Assembly: GCA_000151295.1 (NCBI GenBank)
Contig: GG745338.1
Location: 305,334-369,333 of the forward strand
Direction of reading: 5' to 3'
DNA: 64,000 nucleotides
From: Allomyces macrogynus ATCC 38327
Taxonomy: Eukaryota > Blastocladiomycota > Blastocladiomycetes > Blastocladiales > Blastocladiaceae
Shown: piece after piece, positions 11,440 to 20,979 of the stretch
How positions within the stretch are numbered: position 1 is the first letter of the stretch
Layout: every line of letters begins with the position of its first letter
Position numbers and translations under genes: made by a program
Notes under the pieces: model-generated
What the model was told of the DNA's origin: nothing
Database searches by the model: none
The model's input: only the letters and a program-made list of their open reading frames with translations

Positions 11440-14240
11440 TGGGTTCATGATCTGCTCCACCATGGTAGGATCTGATATGTTGAGCCTGGGCACCTTGATT
11501 CCAGCAAGAGACTGTGTATCAGGACGGCTAATCGCGTCGCCCACAGCTGGTTCCTCAATGGGCCTGTGCACCTCAGACCAACATGCAACAATCAGTGGTC
11601 AGCAGGCTGGATCTATGCAACACAGGCAATCAGAACCCAGGCCAGGCAGGGAGGGCACTAGAATCGACAATTCTGTACCATGCTTGCTGTATTGGGAGGC
11701 TGGTACTTGACCTCAATGCTTGGGATCTTGCTCTTCTGCTCCTCTGTCATATCATGGACTGTTGAGTTATCAACAAGCAGCAAAATGCAGTGGTCGCCAA
11801 GCTTCATGTCCCATGACTTAAGCCATGTGAAAAAATAGCTCCTTGTTCATCCAGACATTGCCCTGCCAGCAGTACATTGCAGTGCACACCATGGCCCACC
11901 AGTGTGTAATCAGAGACTGGGATGGATTGCACCCTACATGAGGGATTTTGGCCTTGCCAATAATCAGCAGCAGCTGCTATTCACCTTTTGCACTTGTGCA
12001 GACCAGGATGGTGAGGTGGTCTTTGGCCAACTTGCCACCCTTGACCTTTGATGACAGTGTCTTGCATAGCAGTGTCTTCCACTATATGCCAGCCTTGTCA
12101 GCATTGTAAATGTCCTTTGTGCGCCACCCTGCAACAATATCCTTGACATGCGCCCAGGAATTGACAACTGTTTCATCAAACAGTGCACCAGCCTCACCTG
12201 GGTTTGATTGCACTGGCTCATGTCAGATCAAGAGTATTTCACAATTCAAATGGGTTCAAATTCATTTGTACCATGCATCACACACAGGCTCAGCTTGCTA
12301 CACTTCTTTACACCTGCAAACCAGCCAGGCGACACTGTGAAAGTTTCCAGAGCCTCAAGTGGGGGAAGCCCAGCCTCATGGTGTGCTGCCCAGACTGCAT
12401 CAACCATTTCCTTGCCCTTCATCCTCATGAGTTCATCAGTGAGTGGGATATTTTTGCAATGCATTGTGTTGTCCACCCACTTCATGAGCATCTTGTCAAG
12501 CTCAGGCCCAATCTTGGGCATGTGCAGACTGAGGGCATTGCCAATAGCCACTTCATCCATGATGTTGTCATGCTCAGGCCCACACCACTTGGAAATGAGA
12601 CTACTGTGTGGTGCAGCACAGCCAGCTGCCTGCCCTCTGCACTTTTGCTGACAAACTGGCCCACAACATCTTGACACACTCCTTCATCTTCTTGTTGTAG
12701 TAATTGACCACTGCCTTCTTGAAGGTGTTCAAGAAGTGAGCACACTTGGCATCAGGGCCCTTGTCAAGAGGATGTGATAAACCTGGCAAAATTGGCAACC
12801 CAGGCGCATCATGCAGGTTCATTTGTGACCATCTCAGTGGTGTTGAAGGTGTGCTGGTCATGCACTGTGCTGGTGTAGCCTTTATAGGTCTCTGCAATGC
12901 CATATGGTCAGTGGACATTAATGTGGTGACAAGGGAAAGGACACAGGCGCCTCATCATCACAATATAGGCCGAACTGAAGTGACGTGGAGATTGTGGTGG
13001 AGATTGTGCATGCAGAATTTCTTGGCAGTGGATAATCTTGTCAATCATTCTGAATGGGGGAAGTGGATCATGAGGAGCTGCAATTGTGAGGACTGCTTGC
13101 CAGATGCACAGCACCCATGAATCCACAGCAGCCTGAGCACAATTCTTCTCATAGCACAGTGCCTGCAGGAGCAGCACAGGTGGCTGTGATCTTGACTTTG
13201 CTGTTGGTTGTTGGCCAATGTGCAGGTGGTCACTTTGATGAATGTGGCATCAGATAATGAATGGTGTAAAATGTGTCTGAAACATGCTTGTTTGAAGGGT
13301 GGCAGCAACTTGCATGCTGAAGGTGTCAAGCCATGGAAGGGCCACTTGTGGAAAATGTGCTTATTTGAATGGACTGCTGAACACAGCTGCACACTTCACT
13401 TTTGGTGGCTGGCAAGAAAAGCATGCTTTTTCTTATTGACAGCATGCTTAATTGGAGGTCAGACTGCAATGAGAATTGACTTGGACATTGAGCAAGAAAC
13501 ATACCCATGACTGCAGAATTTCATCAAAAAGGAACTATGGCTCCATGAGCACATCAGGTGCATGCACAATCCTGCCAACACTCGTGTCAGGAAGAGGGAG
13601 AGACAGGAACACGACTCAAAGCAGGTGGGGATGAATCAGGTGTACAGCCCCACATGTGCTCTGACATGTGTCATGACAAACTAGGCCAGGCACTGGTGGG
13701 CCCTTTGCTCTTGGGCTGGTTCACAGCTGAGGGAGCTTGCCATTAGGGCACACACCAATTGATCAGGTCCACCACCATTTGCTGGCCTGCAACAGTTTCA
13801 GGCTTGGGCAGCTGCATCAGATGGGTGGGACCAAGTTGTCACCCTGGGACATGGCCCCAACATGTGGTGCTGGTACAATGTCAGGGCAGTGAAATGGCAC
13901 CATGCTGGAGCCTGCAGGCTGAGGCTGTGCATCCTGGATTGCTGTCTGAGCAGGTGCATTCAAGACCTCAGGTGGTTGCACAACAGGTGGGATGAGTGAA
14001 GAGGCCATCTCAGCAGCAGATACAAGTCAAGGGGACGTCAGCATTGCAATCTCAGGCAGTAATGGTGCAGTTGGCACAAGCCCAAAACGCTTGATTAAAA
14101 GTTGATGAACTTCATGGACATGCTGGTGAACCTTTGGTGTGAAGGGAGCATCTTGAGGTAGCAGCAAGACAGCCAAGACAGGGCAGAAGTTGATGAGCAT
14201 GGTGATGACCTTGGGTTTCTGGTTGCGCAGTGGCAGCGGG
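11440..14240. mobile_element. CpG-depleted block containing an ancient Tigger/pogo-like DNA transposon
   Basis: Composition changes sharply here. By direct count 12241-12900 holds only 2 CpG dinucleotides in 660 bases, while TG and CA are abundant. Flanking genes are CpG-rich. The block contains remnants of a Tc1/mariner-superfamily transposase (see separate entry). The part from about 12700 to 14240 has broken frames on both strands that I could not assign; some may be the 5' part of the same element. I could not identify terminal inverted repeats or a TA target duplication, so the boundaries are compositional only. Confidence 0.55.
11650..12680 (-). pseudogene. Tigger/pogo-like transposase remnant (CENP-B HTH plus DDE domain)
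   Basis: On the minus strand, about 12500-12262 encodes a CENP-B-type helix-turn-helix (LDKMLMKWVDNT..IPLTDELMRMKGKEM, then FTVSPGWFAGVKKCSKLSL). Lower coordinates in other frames give the DDE-1 catalytic region: DIYNADKAGI near 12110 with the first Asp, LTILVC near 12010, and ILLLVDNS near 11770 with the second Asp, followed by a PPNTAS motif. At least two in-frame stops (one directly after NADKAGI) and a frame shift at a T run near 11850 interrupt it. In living relatives these domains bind terminal repeats and cut DNA. This copy cannot encode an active enzyme. Family identification rests on motif order and is fairly secure. Confidence 0.75.
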
Positions 14241-14646
14241 TCCGGCCATGACAGCGTGTTCAGGGGCGATGGTCTGACATTGTTGGTTGCACGTCTTGGA
14301 GCAGGGAGCAGAGGAATGACGTGGAGGAAAGACGAGGGCGGCTTGTAAATGGATCACGAGACCGCACGTGTCTGATCCACCACCGCGCGCCGCTCGCCTA
14401 CTCCGCCGACCAAATCAAATCGCGACGGCGACGACGACAGCAAGAGCGACAACCAAGACGACATCGACGGCAGTGTGCGCAAGAAACGACGAGGCAGCTC
14501 CAGAGACACACCCCGGATCCGGCGCGCGCGTTCGAATGGCGACCACGATTCCAAGCTGCCGCCGACTGTGCCCTTTTAAGCTGTGTTGACCCAGCTGCCA
14601 CCAACGCCGTCGATCCGGCCGCGCGTGTATTCAAGCAGTCGGTGCC

Positions 14647-16365
14647 ATGGTTGCATTTCCGGGGTTGCGCACAACGGGCGCTTTCCTCCGCTTCCCGACG
14701 CGATCCTGGGCCCCACCTCCACCACGACCGCACCCATCATTGTTCACAAAGATTGCAGGCATGACGCACTGCACGCTGACCCCGCGATCTGTGACGCTCG
14801 CGCCAAACGACGTCGTGAGGTGGCCGTCAACGATCATAACGACCGCTGCGACCATCAACGCGACAAGGGCTTCGACAATCAAGCCGTGGACCCGCCACTT
14901 CCACTGGTCTCTGCCGTGCTCTCGTTCATCTGCGCCCGACGTGGCGTCATCTCCAAGGAGAGCGAGCCGTGCGGCCGACGCGGCGCTCCCGGAATCGCCG
15001 CACTCGTCGGACGCGCCTTTGCGCCCCTGGGACTCGGTTGAGCCGTGGCTGCTGACCTCCACGGCTGTCCGCGCGCCCGAATTCTGGGACCCGCTGCTCG
15101 AGCGCGCAGAAGATCACGAGCCCGTGATCGACCCCGAATCGGCACCTGCTGTCGTGAACGACAACGACCCGGTCCTGCTCGACGACGACGCAGTCGCACA
15201 TGACAATTCGGTCCTGCTCGACGTTTCGTTCCTACACGGCGATATCCTGCAAGCTGCCGATGCCGCTGCTGTCGAGCGCTCCCCGCCATCCGACGCGCGA
15301 CGCACGCCCTCCTTCCTCCACACCGGCTGGACCAAGCGCTCCACGGCACCTCCGCGCGTCGACGCGTCCGCCGTCGACTGCAGCGCCTACGCGGTCGGCA
15401 CTTCCCGACAGAACCGCGCGCGTGCTCAACTCGAGCCCCCACGCACCGATTGCGACCGTCCACGGACGACCCCGCACCGCCGAATGCCATTCGCCTCCGT
15501 CTCCCCGTGCCGCGACGCGCACTTAAGCACCAACCCGCGCCTGCACGACGCACGCACCTCCATCCCGCACACGATGCGCGACCTCCGCGTGCGTCTCTTC
15601 CAGCTGCGTCAACTTGCGCGCGCCGCCCTGCGCCGCACCCGGCCGATCCTGAAGCGGCGCGCCAACTGGACACGCGCATGGGAGCTCGAGCGTGCCGGGA
15701 AACCTTGGGCCGCGATCGTCGGCGAACGCTTACCGCCGGCCGCGGGGGACGCGCTCAGGCAACTCAATGCGCTCGTTGACGCCGCAGTCACGCCGGGGGT
15801 TTTGCAACACTGCGACGCGGCCGACGTGCAGTCGCTCATGCACGCGTGCGTGTTGGTGCGCAAGTGGCGCACGCTCGATGTCCTGTGGGCGCGGCTCGTA
15901 TCCACTTCCCCCTCCGGAGTCGACGTGCACGCGCTCAACATGGCGATGACCTCCCACGCTGCGCGCGGCGACGCCGACGCGGCCGTCGCGCTTCTCGATG
16001 CGCGAATTGCCACGGCGCGTGCCACGAAGCAGCCCGTGGACCGCGTCTCGGCGCTGGGAATCGACGCGCATTCAGTCGCGATTGCCGTGGCCGCGCTCGC
16101 ACGCGCCGGGCGGTTCGTCGACGCGCTGCACGTGTTTGATCGGTGTTGTCGCGACGCAGATGCGGATGTACGCGAGGTCCCGGTTGGCCGTGGGCCACCC
16201 GGGTTCGCGCCGGGCGTCGTGCCGGACATGTACCTCGTGCATCTCACGGCGGCGGTGGTCGCTGAAGTGCAGGAGGTAGTCGCGCGGAAGAAGCGCCGAG
16301 ACGAAAAGGCGCGCAAGGCCGCGGGCGGCAAGCGGAACGGCGGCGGAGCGCGGCGCAAGGAATAG
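14647..16365 (+). CDS. pentatricopeptide-repeat-like protein, probably mitochondrial
   Basis: Open frame of 572 codons from ATG 14647 to a stop at 16365. The C-terminal third has helical-repeat character typical of PPR proteins: LNMAMTSHAARGDADAAVAL and a second unit, SVAIAVAALARAGRFVDALH, about 50 residues later, preceded by a similar segment (VQSLMHACVLVRKWRTLDVL). PPR proteins bind organellar RNA. The tail is Lys/Arg-rich. The first ~280 residues are low in complexity, so the real start may lie downstream, for example the ATG at 15574 that begins MRDLRVRLFQLRQLARAALR, which resembles a mitochondrial presequence. It converges with the next gene. Confidence 0.5.
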   Translation: MVAFPGLRTTGAFLRFPTRSWAPPPPRPHPSLFTKIAGMTHCTLTPRSVTLAPNDVVRWPSTIITTAATINATRASTIKPWTRHFHWSLPCSRSSAPDVASSPRRASRAADAALPESPHSSDAPLRPWDSVEPWLLTSTAVRAPEFWDPLLERAEDHEPVIDPESAPAVVNDNDPVLLDDDAVAHDNSVLLDVSFLHGDILQAADAAAVERSPPSDARRTPSFLHTGWTKRSTAPPRVDASAVDCSAYAVGTSRQNRARAQLEPPRTDCDRPRTTPHRRMPFASVSPCRDAHLSTNPRLHDARTSIPHTMRDLRVRLFQLRQLARAALRRTRPILKRRANWTRAWELERAGKPWAAIVGERLPPAAGDALRQLNALVDAAVTPGVLQHCDAADVQSLMHACVLVRKWRTLDVLWARLVSTSPSGVDVHALNMAMTSHAARGDADAAVALLDARIATARATKQPVDRVSALGIDAHSVAIAVAALARAGRFVDALHVFDRCCRDADADVREVPVGRGPPGFAPGVVPDMYLVHLTAAVVAEVQEVVARKKRRDEKARKAAGGKRNGGGARRKE

Positions 16366-16458
16366 ATTCCAGTGGAGATTTGCACAAACTATAAGAGTTT
16401 ATGTATTGATTGACGACGGCCTCTCCCTTCCAGTTCCGACATAGCGATGCGGCCCGGC

Positions 16459-17907
16459 TCACATCAGTTCCTTCTTGGCGGGCGGCTCGACGGGCCGCCC
16501 GATAGGCCGCTTGAGAATCGACGCGGGCGTGTCGCGGCGCAGCTGCGCAATAAACTCGCGCACTTCGGCTTCGTCGGCGGCGCGGTCCTTGTCGGCGACG
16601 TTGCGCTCGCGCTCGGGTTCTTGTTGCTGGGGCTGCGAGCTGCTCATATCAGCTGCGGCGGCAGGTTCAGAGGGCTTGGCGGATTCGGCAGGCTTGGCGG
16701 GTTCGGCGATTCGGTTCAGCGAGATCCGAGTCGTCGACAGCGGCGGTGGCGGCGAGCGGGTGCGGCGTGGTGGCGGCGGGCGGTTGCGCGTTGGCAGCGA
16801 TGGCGGTGGTCGCGTCGGCCACGATAAACGTCGAGGTCGAAGTTGAGGAGGCGACCAGCTTGTTGGCAGCTGCCGCCACCGGCTTGGCGTCGTGCCACGT
16901 CACCGTCTTGCCCGTAAAAGGGCACGTGCGCGGCGCCCCGCCAGCACACATCCCACCGTCCACAGGCGCGTGGCCCGGCGGTAGGATCCCACACTGCCCG
17001 TCCTCGCCCGCGCCATGGTGCCGTCCAGAGAACGAAAGACCGTGCGCGTGCGCGAGGGCGCGCACGTCCGCGAGCGTCGTGTACCCGAACGCGGGCAGCG
17101 CGACGGCGGCGGCCGTGACTGCCGCCGCGCCCACGACGAGCATGTAAGAGAGCACGCGCGGTATGACACGACCGAGGAAGAGCCAGTACAGCGCCATGAC
17201 GACGGCAGAGCGGTCGCGACCGCCTGAAGTCGACAGGTTAAAGACGGCCTGCAGGGTCGTGCTCGGAGCGGCGGGGGGGCTGCCGTCGAGCGGGGCGACG
17301 GGGGCACCGCCAGGCGCGAGAAGGCCGTGTGGGGTCATGATCCCGTCGGCTTGCAGCGAACCGAGCATGTTGTAGATGCCTGAAGAGCACGGGAGGGTGA
17401 GCACTGTTTTGCAGCACGGCAACAGCGCGTTCTCCACCACTTTGGCGACAAAGAGGAACACACACCGATCAGGTATGCAATCATGTAGGGCGGGTCGACA
17501 GGCGCCTTGGGGAATACGTTCGCGAGCGTGTTGATGGCGCACATGACGTAGAACGCGACCCACTGCGCCGTTTCTGGTGCACATTGCCCGTGAGAATATC
17601 GAGACAGTAGAGCGTAGGGGCGCTCTCATAACTTGAGCGTACCGGCATCATATCCGCGTGCATACCGCCCGTAGGCGGCGCGGCAAAAGACGGCCGTGGC
17701 CACGACGTTGGCGAGACGCAGCACCAGCCCTTGTCGGGCGTCGGGCTTGTCCTTGTCGGCCGAGAGCTTCTCTTGGGCCTTTTTCTTGGCCATGGTCAGG
17801 CGATCTGTGGTCTGTGCGGCTGGACTGGCGTCGGCGAGGGTGCTCGAGGTGCTCTTGCTCTGGTCACCCCCACGGCGCTTCGTGGTTGTGGACGGCGAGC
17901 CGGGCAT
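16459..17907 (-). CDS. unknown multipass membrane protein, multi-exon
   Basis: ATG 17907 begins a Lys-rich N-terminus (MAKKKAQEKLSADKDK is part of it). Splicing GATGCCG|GTACGC to CACCAG|AAACGG joins RYARGYDAE to TAQWVAFYVMCAINTLANVF. A second intron near 17472-17388 joins IAYLI to GIYNMLGSLQADG. Further hydrophobic segments are ALYWLFLGRVIPRVLSYML and VGAAAVTAAAVAL. A Cys-rich stretch (CGILPPGHAPVDGGMCAGG, then CPFTGKTV) follows. The 3' end is uncertain. One frame stops at 16667, but another continues through an IAEPAKPAESAKPSEP stretch into a charged tail ending PAKKELM at 16459. I do not recognise the family. The tail could alternatively be a separate small gene. Confidence 0.5.
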
Positions 17908-18156
17908 GGTGTCGACGGTCCGTGAACGGGTTGGAAAATCGGCTCCAATGCGACAAGTTAATCCTGAAGGTGCCAGGAGCGAGAGTAGCCAGATTCTGGC
18001 GCTGCAAGCGGAGCAGCGAGTTGTTCGTTGGCCCACCGCCGAGCTATGGGCTGGTTGGACAAAACCTTTTGATCGCTCTCGCTCCCCTCATGGCCACTCG
18101 TTCCCATCCGCTGACAGGCAACACAATTTCTATCAATACATGATGGGTTCCTCCAC

Positions 18157-19494
18157 CTAATTCTGCTCTCGCTCCACATCGCCCGCGTCGGCTCCTTCCG
18201 AACTCGTCCCTTGCGCGGTAGTCGTCTCTGCTGCAGCTGCCGCAGCAGCCTTGCGCGCCAAGTACCGTGCGCGCGCGTCCGAGACCGTCTGCTCGGTACT
18301 CTGCTTGGCGAGCTTAGCGCGCGCCGCCTCCTCCTCCCGCGCGCGTTCCTCATCGGCTCTGCGCTTCTGGTCGAGCAATTCCTTGGTTTTCGGCGGCGGC
18401 GACGCCGGGCGCTGATCACGACCATGGTCACGTTCACGGTCGCGGTTGTGCCTCCTTCCGCCATCGCGCCGTTGTACCCGTGCCACCGACGAGGATGCGG
18501 GAGCGGCAGGGAGTACCGGCTTGCGCACCACGTTGAGCCCGGCGCCAAGCAGTTGTCGCTTGTCGACGACTTCGCCAGAGGCGTTGACGGCGACGCCCAT
18601 CCCGGCAAGGTCCTGCGCGGACGGTTTGGGTGGTTCGGTCTCGGCGTCGGCGGGTGCAGCAAATGATGCGGCGGCGGCCGGGTCGACGCCCTCGAGGTGT
18701 TCGGCGGCCTTGTGGTCGGCGTCGGTGCGGTCAAGGAACGTGCGGTAGAACGCGGCCATGCCGTGCTCGCCGCGCTTGGCCGCGTCGGCAGCTACACACA
18801 TCAAACCAAAGTCAGCCCGATGCCCTTGCACAAGGCGCGCAGCACAACGCACCGTCGCGTCTGGCCTCCTCCTCCTCCATGCGGCGCACTTCCTCGAGTG
18901 CCTCGCGGTAAGCGCCCGTGACAAACGCCTCCTTGTCGGCAAACTCGTCGTCCTCGTCGGCGCGCTCGCGCTTGTACTTGGTCTCCTGCGCGCGCAACCG
19001 GTCGATTTTGCGCACTTGCGCCGACCGGATCAGGTTTTCCATGTACTTTGGCTACACGTGCACCACCATCGTGAGTCCAGCACTCGCTTGAAGTTTGGAA
19101 AGAATAAACGCACCCTCTTATCGTCCTTGTTGACGGCCTTACTCCTCGCCTCGCGGTCCTTCATCGCATCATAAACCCCATCGTAATCAAATGCCGTCGC
19201 GTCCTGCTCGAGCGCCTGCTGCTGTATGACGGCGACTTTCTTGGCTGCCATCGAGTGCGCGCCCGTCGGGTCGACGCGCAGCAGGTTCGCGGGTGTTCGT
19301 GAACTGCTGCTGACTGCTGGGGCACTGCTGCCGGTCGGCTTCTCTTCCTCAGCGGCGTCGTCCTCGTCAAACGCGCGCGACTTGGCGCGCTTGCCGCGCA
19401 GGTTCAGACCGAGGCCGAGTTTTGGGGACGCGGCGCCGGGTGCGGCGGCGGATTTCGGCGGTGGCGGCTTGCCGAAGGACCGGAGTGAGGACAT
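18157..19494 (-). CDS. NSRP1/CCDC55-like nuclear speckle splicing regulator
   Basis: Homologues act in pre-mRNA splicing in nuclear speckles. The start is ATG 19494 (MSSLRSFGKPPPPKS). Intron 19113-19052 joins KDDKR to PKYMENLIRSAQVRK, and intron 18852-18792 joins RRD to AADAAKRGEHGMAAFYRTFL, both in phase. Diagnostic family segments are ATAFDYDGVYDAMKDR, PKYMENLI and EFADKEAFVTGAYREAL, followed by FYRTFLDRTDADHKAAEHL. The C-terminus is a charged coiled-coil-like region with RDRERDHGRD and an Ala run. It sits head to head with RPB4, 271 bp apart. Confidence 0.85.
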
Positions 19495-19765
19495 GGCGGA
19501 TCGAGTGCAGCAGGTTACGCGGGCCGAGGTGCTGTCGGGGTCGAGTAATCGCTGTTCGCAATGGCAGCGACGGCCAAGTCGCTCACGGGATATAATGAAA
19601 GGGAGGGGGTCCACGTCATCGAGATCACTCCGATTCGAGTCAGTCTGTTCTTCGTCGTCGCCGTTTCGTGCTCTCCAGCACCACGAAGACGTTGACGACC
19701 CGCAACTGCTCGCGGCTACCCGCACTTGGACCAAGACGCTGCACTCCTCTCGCCGACCGCCCGCC
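19495..19765. promoter_or_regulatory. shared upstream region of NSRP1-like and RPB4 genes
   Basis: The 271 bp between the two divergent start codons must contain both promoters and 5' leaders. No TATA box is evident. A short A-rich stretch (ATATAATGAAAGG near 19590) is the only AT-rich part. Confidence 0.4.
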
Positions 19766-20551
19766 ATGCACAGCGCCCGCCTGCAGAAATCCCGCCGCGG
19801 CATCGTCGAGGTCGAGTCGGTCGAGAACGACATTCAGCTTGGCGAGGGTCGGTGATTTCTCGCGCCATACCACCACACCCCCGGCTTGGAGTGACCCTCG
19901 TTGCTCGCCGTTACCAGAATTCCAGGACGCGCGGTGCCTGACCGTCGCCGAGGTCCACCACTACCTGGCCGAGCGCCGCAAGACGCGCGGCGGTGCAGGT
20001 GCCGGCGGTGCTGACGGCGGTGCCTACGGCGCGGTCCCCGCGGCGCCCGCGGGGCCGGTACTGCAGGCCAGCGATGCCCAGTTGCGTATTTGCAGGCCAA
20101 CCGCTTCGTCGTGCCAGCGCGGACGGACTGCTGACCGTGGCGTGCGTGCTCGCGGCGTAGAACGCTCAACAAGATGGCGCAGTACTGCGAGCAGTTTTCG
20201 CAGTTCAATTCGCCGGCCATGGTCGTGGAAGTGCGCAAGTACGTTGTTGGTCGGTTATCCACTGGTCAAAAGGTGCTCTGGCTGACTGCGTTGGCCGCGC
20301 CAGAACCATCGAGGAATTCGCAGGTCTCGACCTGTACGAGTTTGAAATGGCGCAAATTGCCAACTTTCTCTGCGACTCAGTCGAGGAAATGCGCACGCTC
20401 GTGCCGAGGTACGTTGTTGATGCCATGCCGCCCGACCCGCACGCGATCAACTGACAAATGGGGTGCCGAACGTAGCCTGGCACGCGTCGACGAGACGCAG
20501 CTGCAGGAACTGCTGCACCGACTCGCCAACATTCGCAAGTTTGCCGCGTAA
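19766..20551 (+). CDS. RPB4: RNA polymerase II subunit RPB4
   Basis: Stalk subunit that pairs with RPB7 in RNA polymerase II. ATG 19766 starts MHSARLQKSRRGIVEV. Intron 19848-19917 joins QLGE to EFQDARCLTVAEVHHYLAER in phase, the conserved N-terminal motif. The exon at about 20161 supplies TLNKMAQYCEQFSQF, a later intron joins VRK to TIEEFAGLDLYEFEMAQIA, and the last intron (GTACGT..GTAG) joins RTLVPS to LARVDETQLQELL, ending at the 20549-20551 stop. The C-terminal HRDC-like motif (LVPSL..QELLHRL) is typical. Gene order and phases make this a confident call. The middle exon boundary near 20060-20090 is not fixed. Confidence 0.88.
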
Positions 20552-20639
20552 CGCCCGCGGACGCGACGCGCATGGCGCGAGAGCAGGAATCTTGAGTGTA
20601 TTTATTCTTGTCTTGGAGACGAGGCCTTCCTTGTTGGTC

Positions 20640-20730
20640 GTGATCGGCTGTGGTCGTGGTCGTGTCCGGTCGTGGTCGTGCCCGGCCGTGGTCGTCGGTC
20701 GCGGTCGCCGGTCGCGGCCGACGCTGGTGA
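20640..20730. repeat. imperfect (GTGGTC)-type tandem repeat
   Basis: A run of GTGGTCGT/GCCGGTCGTG units lies in the 3' region between RPB4 and the convergent peptidase gene. No coding role is evident. Confidence 0.6.
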
Positions 20731-20979
20731 TTGTGCTGATCAGGTTGCTGTCGTCGGTGCCTGGCCTGACCATGGCTGGTATGCCGTACCGTCAATTGCA
20801 GGTCGCAGAAACAATAAAGTGGTAGATTAATGATCTAATTCGTCCACGCCCAGCCCGCTGCGATGGAGGGCCGCGGCGAGGAAGGGCACACCAACAAAAT
20901 TACCTAAAAAACGGCACCAAACACCACCCCAGTGGCGTTCCCCCCAAAATCACCAAAAACTGTAAACAATTGAACTCCC

